DNA of 8,224 nt from Desulfovibrio sp. (GTDB lineage: Bacteria; Desulfobacterota; Desulfovibrionia; Desulfovibrionales; Desulfovibrionaceae), in the NCBI GenBank assembly GCA_003525525.1, contig DQED01000434.1:1-8224 (forward strand), written 5' to 3'. This document shows, piece after piece, positions 5,148 through 8,224 of this stretch. A model generated the notes under the pieces. It worked only from the letters and a program-made list of their open reading frames with translations. It was not told where the DNA came from and searched no databases. The stretch's first letter is position 1; every line of letters starts with the position of its first letter. Both the position numbers and the translations under genes were made by a program.

Positions 5148-6290
5148 ATGCGACTGCACGCCGCTGTTTTCGCTTTTTGCGCTTTGATCCTGACCGCTAC
5201 TGCCGCCTTGGCCGCCGATCCCGTGCGCCTGGGCGCGGTGCTGTCCGTCAGCGGGCCGGCCTCGTTTCTGGGCGAGCCCGAGAAGAACACCATCCAGATG
5301 GAGGTGGACAAGATCAACGCCGCCGGGGGCGTGCTCGGCCGGCCGCTGGAAGTCGTCATCCTCGACGACGAGACCGACGTGAACAAGGCCGTGCTGGCCA
5401 CGGACCGGCTGCTGAAAAAGGAGCGCGTGTCCGCCATCCTCGGCCCCACCACCTCGGGCAACTCCCTGGCCGTGATGGGCAAGGCCGCCGCGGCCAAGGT
5501 GCCGCTCATTTCCTGCTCCGCCGCGGAGAAGATCACCAAGCCGGTCAATCCGTTCGTGTTCAAGGTCGCGCCGTCCGACCGCCTGGCCGTGGCGCGCATC
5601 CTGTCCCACGCCAGGAAGCAGGGGTATAAGAATCTCGCCATCCTCACCGTGTCCGACGGCTTCGGCCAGGCCGGGCGCGAGGTGCTCAAGGAGCTCATCC
5701 CGGCCGACGGCTTCACGCTCGTGGCCGACGAGGTCTTCGGCCCCAAGGACACGGACATGACCGCCCAGTTGACCAAGATCCAGGGCGCGTCCCCGGACGC
5801 GGTCATCTGCTGGGGCACCAATCCCGGCCCGGCCGTGGTGGCGAAAAACCGGGTGCAGCTCGGCATGAAGACGCCGCTGTACATGAGCCACGGCGTGGCC
5901 AGCAAAAAGTTCATCGAGCTGGCCGGCGACGCCGCCGAAGGGCTGCTCCTGCCCGCGGGCAAGATCACCGCTGCCGACAAGCTCCCGGACAGCGACCCCG
6001 AAAAGGCCCAGCTCGTGGCCTACACCAAGGCCTACGGCGAGAAGTTCAATGCCCCGGTCTCGACCTTTGGCGGCCACGGCTACGATTCGCTGCATCTGGC
6101 GGTCAAGGCCATAAGCGACGCCGGCTCGGACAAGCCGCAGGCCATCCGCGACGCCCTGGAAAAGACCAAGGCCTTCCCCGGCATCGGCGGCATCTTCACC
6201 TATTCGCCCGAGGACCACGCCGGCCTCGGTCCCGACGCCTTCATCATGCTGCGCATTGAAAAGGGCGACTGGGGCATCGTCGGCGACTGA
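5148..6290 (+). CDS. livK: HAAT-type ABC transporter substrate-binding protein, copy 2
   Basis: A 380-residue periplasmic receptor of the LivK/Peripla_BP_6 family, paralogous to the upstream copy and collinear with it from the start codon. The signal peptide is residues 1-22 (MRLHAAVFAF to AALA), with cleavage before Ala23. Lobe I begins DPVRLGAVLSVSGPASFLGE (24-43), with LGPTTSGNSLAV (98-109) and ISCSAAEKI (121-129). The central part, about 143-272, is nearly identical to copy 1 (8 differences in 130 by hand count). Residues 24-142 are about 69% identical and the C-terminal 108 about 51%. Candidate ligand-contact regions differ, e.g. FGGHGYDSLHLAVK against FGGYAYDGLMLVAR at 307-320. Its stop overlaps the livH start (TGATG), so it is the receptor directly coupled to the permease genes. 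The ligand may differ from that of copy 1. Confidence 0.92.
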   Translation: MRLHAAVFAFCALILTATAALAADPVRLGAVLSVSGPASFLGEPEKNTIQMEVDKINAAGGVLGRPLEVVILDDETDVNKAVLATDRLLKKERVSAILGPTTSGNSLAVMGKAAAAKVPLISCSAAEKITKPVNPFVFKVAPSDRLAVARILSHARKQGYKNLAILTVSDGFGQAGREVLKELIPADGFTLVADEVFGPKDTDMTAQLTKIQGASPDAVICWGTNPGPAVVAKNRVQLGMKTPLYMSHGVASKKFIELAGDAAEGLLLPAGKITAADKLPDSDPEKAQLVAYTKAYGEKFNAPVSTFGGHGYDSLHLAVKAISDAGSDKPQAIRDALEKTKAFPGIGGIFTYSPEDHAGLGPDAFIMLRIEKGDWGIVGD

Positions 6291-7165
6291 TGTTTTCCGG
6301 CGCGCCGCAATACCTCGTATCCGGACTCACCCAGGGGGCGGCCTACGGGCTGATCGGGCTCGGGTTCACGATGATCTTCAACACCACGGGGATCATCAAC
6401 TTCGCCCAGGGCGAGTTCGTGATGCTCGGCGGCATGCTGGCCGTATGGTTCGCCGGCACGGGCATGCCGCTCGTCGCGGCCGTGCTGTGCGCCTGCCTGG
6501 CCACGGCCGTGGTCGGCGCGCTCATGGAGCGACTGACCATCCGGCCGCTCGCCGGCGCGCCGGCCATCAACGCCGTCATCATCACCATCGGCGTCTCGAT
6601 CCTGCTGCGCGGCGGGGCCATGCTCGCCTTCGGCAAGGACACCGTCGTGCTGCCGGCCTTTTCCGGGGTCAAGCCGATCATGGCCCTGGGCGCGGCCATC
6701 CAGCCGCAAAGCCTGTGGGTGCTCGCCGTGACGCTGGCGCTTTTGGCGGCGCTCAAGCTCTTTTTTTCCGCCACCATCCAGGGCAAGGCCATGCTCGCCT
6801 GCGCCTGCCAGAAGAAGGCCGCGAGCCTCGTCGGCATCTCCGTGGCCCGCATGGCGCTGCTCTCCTTCGGCCTAAGCGGCCTGATCGGCGCGGCCGCCGG
6901 AGCCATCCTCGCGCCCATCACCATGACCGCCTACGACGTCGGCATGATGCTCGGGCTCAAGGGCTTCGCCGCCTGCATCCTGGGCGGGCTCGGCAACCCC
7001 TTCGGCGCGGCCGCCGGCGGGCTCCTCCTCGGCGTGCTCGAAGCCTTCGGCGCGGGCTACGTCGCCTCGGGCTACAAGGACGCCTTCGCCTTCATCGTCC
7101 TTCTGCTGCTGCTTTTCGTCAAACCCTCGGGGCTTTTCGGCAAGGCCGGGGTGGAGCGCGTATGA
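6290..7165 (+). CDS. livH: HAAT ABC transporter permease LivH
   Basis: A 291-residue inner-membrane permease forming one half of the translocation channel with LivM. About eight hydrophobic segments are visible, roughly at 9-30, 41-54, 58-80, 93-113, 141-160, 188-212, 225-254 and 264-278. Family signatures are GLGFTMIFNTTGIINFAQGE (23-42), VMLGG (44-48), the cytoplasmic coupling-loop region LACACQKKAASLVGI (169-183), the GLKGFAACILGGLGNPFGA stretch (222-240) and KPSGLFG (278-284). The coupling loop lacks the acidic residues often seen there (compare ACAEDLKMASLLGI in E. coli LivH). The start codon shares one base with the livK2 stop and no good Shine-Dalgarno site precedes it, so translation probably depends on coupling to livK2. 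It overlaps livM by 4 nt. Confidence 0.93.
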   Translation: MFSGAPQYLVSGLTQGAAYGLIGLGFTMIFNTTGIINFAQGEFVMLGGMLAVWFAGTGMPLVAAVLCACLATAVVGALMERLTIRPLAGAPAINAVIITIGVSILLRGGAMLAFGKDTVVLPAFSGVKPIMALGAAIQPQSLWVLAVTLALLAALKLFFSATIQGKAMLACACQKKAASLVGISVARMALLSFGLSGLIGAAAGAILAPITMTAYDVGMMLGLKGFAACILGGLGNPFGAAAGGLLLGVLEAFGAGYVASGYKDAFAFIVLLLLLFVKPSGLFGKAGVERV

Positions 7166-8124
7166 AGCCGGCGTTTCTTGGCAAAAACGCCGTCCAGGCC
7201 GGGGTTTTTCTCCTGGCGCTCCTGGCCGTGCCCTACCTTTTGCCCAACGAATACTACCTGAGCATCTGCATCCTGGGCTGCCTGAGCGCCGTCATCGCCG
7301 TGGGCCTCAATCTGCTCATGGGCTACGCCGGCCAGATTTCGCTCGGCCACGCGGCCTTTTACGGCATGGCCGCCTACGCCACGGCCATCGCCACCACGCG
7401 CTTTTCCCTGCCCATCCCCGTGGGCATGACCCTTGGCGTGCTCCTGTCCGTGGCCGTGGCCTGGATCGTGGCCGCGCCCACGCTCAAGCTCAAGGGCCAT
7501 TACCTGGCCATGGCCACGCTCGGCTTCGGCATCATCGTCTCCATCGTCTTCAACGAGGCCGTGGAGTGGACGGGCGGCCCCTCGGGCTACGTCGGCATTC
7601 CGCGCCTGTCGCTCGCCGGCTTCGATTTCGATTCCGACCTCTCCTACTACAACCTCATGGCCGTGGTGCTCGCGCTCGTGGTGCTCGCCTCGCTCAACCT
7701 CATGAAATCGCGCACCGGCCGGGCGCTTCGCGCGCTGCACGTGAGCGAAAAGGCCGCCGCGAGCCTGGGCGTCGACATCGCCGCGCACAAGCGCTTCGTT
7801 TTCGTGCTCTCCGCCGGCCTCGCCGGCCTTGCCGGCGTGCTCTACGCGCATTACCTGAGCTTCATCGCCCCGGCCTCCTTCGGCTTCTCCTTTTCCGTGC
7901 AGCTCGTGGTCATGGTCGTGCTCGGCGGCATGGCCAGCATCTGGGGATCGGTCGCCGGCGCGTTTTTCCTCACGGCCCTGCCCGAGGCCCTGCGCGAATT
8001 CGAAGATATCGACATCCTCGTCTACGGCGCGATCCTGGTGCTTACCATCATGTTTCTGCCGGACGGCCTCGCCGGGGGCCTTTCTCGCCTGTCCCGCCGG
8101 CTGCGGCGCGGAGGCCGGTCATGA
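7162..8124 (+). CDS. livM: HAAT ABC transporter permease LivM
   Basis: A 320-residue inner-membrane permease, partner of LivH. Hydrophobic segments lie roughly at 11-28, 33-53, 62-78, 87-106, 114-132, 164-181, 212-232, 246-270 and 283-300. Signatures are NLLMGYAGQISLGHAAFYG (50-68), KLKGHYLAMATLGFG (109-123), the coupling loop RALRALHVSEKAAASLGVD (187-205), VVLGGMASIWGSVAGA (252-267) and FLPDGLAGG (298-306). Length is normal for a stand-alone LivM, with no fused ATPase. The C-terminus ends in an Arg-rich cytoplasmic tail. The start overlaps the livH stop (ATGA), with GGAG at 7153-7156, 5 nt upstream. It overlaps livG by 4 nt, so the genes form one operon. Confidence 0.93.
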   Translation: MKPAFLGKNAVQAGVFLLALLAVPYLLPNEYYLSICILGCLSAVIAVGLNLLMGYAGQISLGHAAFYGMAAYATAIATTRFSLPIPVGMTLGVLLSVAVAWIVAAPTLKLKGHYLAMATLGFGIIVSIVFNEAVEWTGGPSGYVGIPRLSLAGFDFDSDLSYYNLMAVVLALVVLASLNLMKSRTGRALRALHVSEKAAASLGVDIAAHKRFVFVLSAGLAGLAGVLYAHYLSFIAPASFGFSFSVQLVVMVVLGGMASIWGSVAGAFFLTALPEALREFEDIDILVYGAILVLTIMFLPDGLAGGLSRLSRRLRRGGRS

Positions 8125-8224
8125 CCGCCACAGGCCAGGCTCCTTCGCCCTCCATGCCCCCGTTGCTCGACGTCGCGGGCGTCACCGTGCGCTTCGGCGG
8201 CATCCATGCCCTGACCGAAGCCGA
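8121..8224 (+). CDS. livG: HAAT ABC transporter ATPase LivG (3' truncated by window)
   Basis: Only about 34 codons are present. After a short Pro/Ser-rich lead (MTATGQAPSPSMPP) comes LLDVAGVTVRFGGIHALTEA, the usual opening of LivG-type ABC ATPases, where the aromatic A-loop residue (Phe in VRFGG) stacks on ATP's adenine. Walker A would follow beyond the window. The start at 8121 overlaps the livM stop (ATGA) and is preceded by GGAGG at 8110-8114, 6 nt away; an internal ATG at 8154 is a weaker alternative. The gene order (K-K-H-M-G) predicts livF next. Identity rests on the short N-terminus plus context. Confidence 0.85.
   Translation, partial: MTATGQAPSPSMPPLLDVAGVTVRFGGIHALTEA

Noticed and set aside
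4992..6218. Long minus-strand open frame antisense to livK2
   Set aside because: It resembles the antisense frame over livK1 only because the two receptor genes are paralogous. The composition is typical of a shadow frame.
6256..7161. Extension of the livM frame upstream through livH
   Set aside because: The sequence there is Arg/His-rich and out of frame with livH. LivM starts at the ATGA overlap at 7162.
1..8224. CRISPR arrays, tRNA/rRNA genes, transposase genes or att-like repeats
   Set aside because: None seen: no regularly spaced repeats, no cloverleaf-like segment and no transposase-like protein.

Overview
The window is a GC-rich bacterial segment with tightly packed genes, good Shine-Dalgarno sites and strong G/C preference at third codon positions. 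The gene content (paired glycosyltransferases, an HAAT-type amino-acid transporter with duplicated receptors) and codon style would suit a Desulfovibrio/Solidesulfovibrio-like deltaproteobacterium. That assignment is inference from general appearance; no rRNA or other marker gene is present.

Left part (1-3064, + strand): a 5'-truncated WsaF-like glycosyltransferase is followed after 20 nt by a second, CgeB-like glycosyltransferase. The two look like the end of a surface-polysaccharide or glycan operon. After a 101-nt gap with a plausible sigma-70 promoter comes a stand-alone SDR oxidoreductase of FabG type. It converges on a small minus-strand gene, and the gap between them holds a long purine/pyrimidine inverted repeat that looks like a bidirectional terminator.

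Middle (3158-3868): the minus-strand gene encodes a small exported protein of unknown function with a strong ribosome-binding site. A 222-nt, partly AT-rich divergent intergenic region separates it from the transporter locus.

Right part (3869-8224, + strand): a branched-chain-amino-acid-type (HAAT) ABC transporter locus. Two tandem periplasmic binding proteins (livK1, livK2), collinear without gaps, are followed by livH, livM and the start of livG. From livK2 onward the genes overlap by 1-4 nt (TGATG, ATGA, ATGA), so livK2-livH-livM-livG is one translationally coupled unit. livK1 sits upstream behind a hairpin that may attenuate or terminate transcription. Two receptors probably feed one membrane channel. 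Export and binding would occur in the periplasm, with transport through LivH/LivM driven by LivG and presumably a LivF beyond the window. The substrate cannot be fixed from sequence alone.

Most of the window is ordinary. The best leads are the domain-wise mosaic divergence of the two receptors (the predicted lobe II nearly identical, lobe I diverged), the hairpin and palindrome between them, and the uncharacterised exported protein. I see no CRISPR, IS element, tRNA, rRNA or clear sign of a new defence or mobile system.
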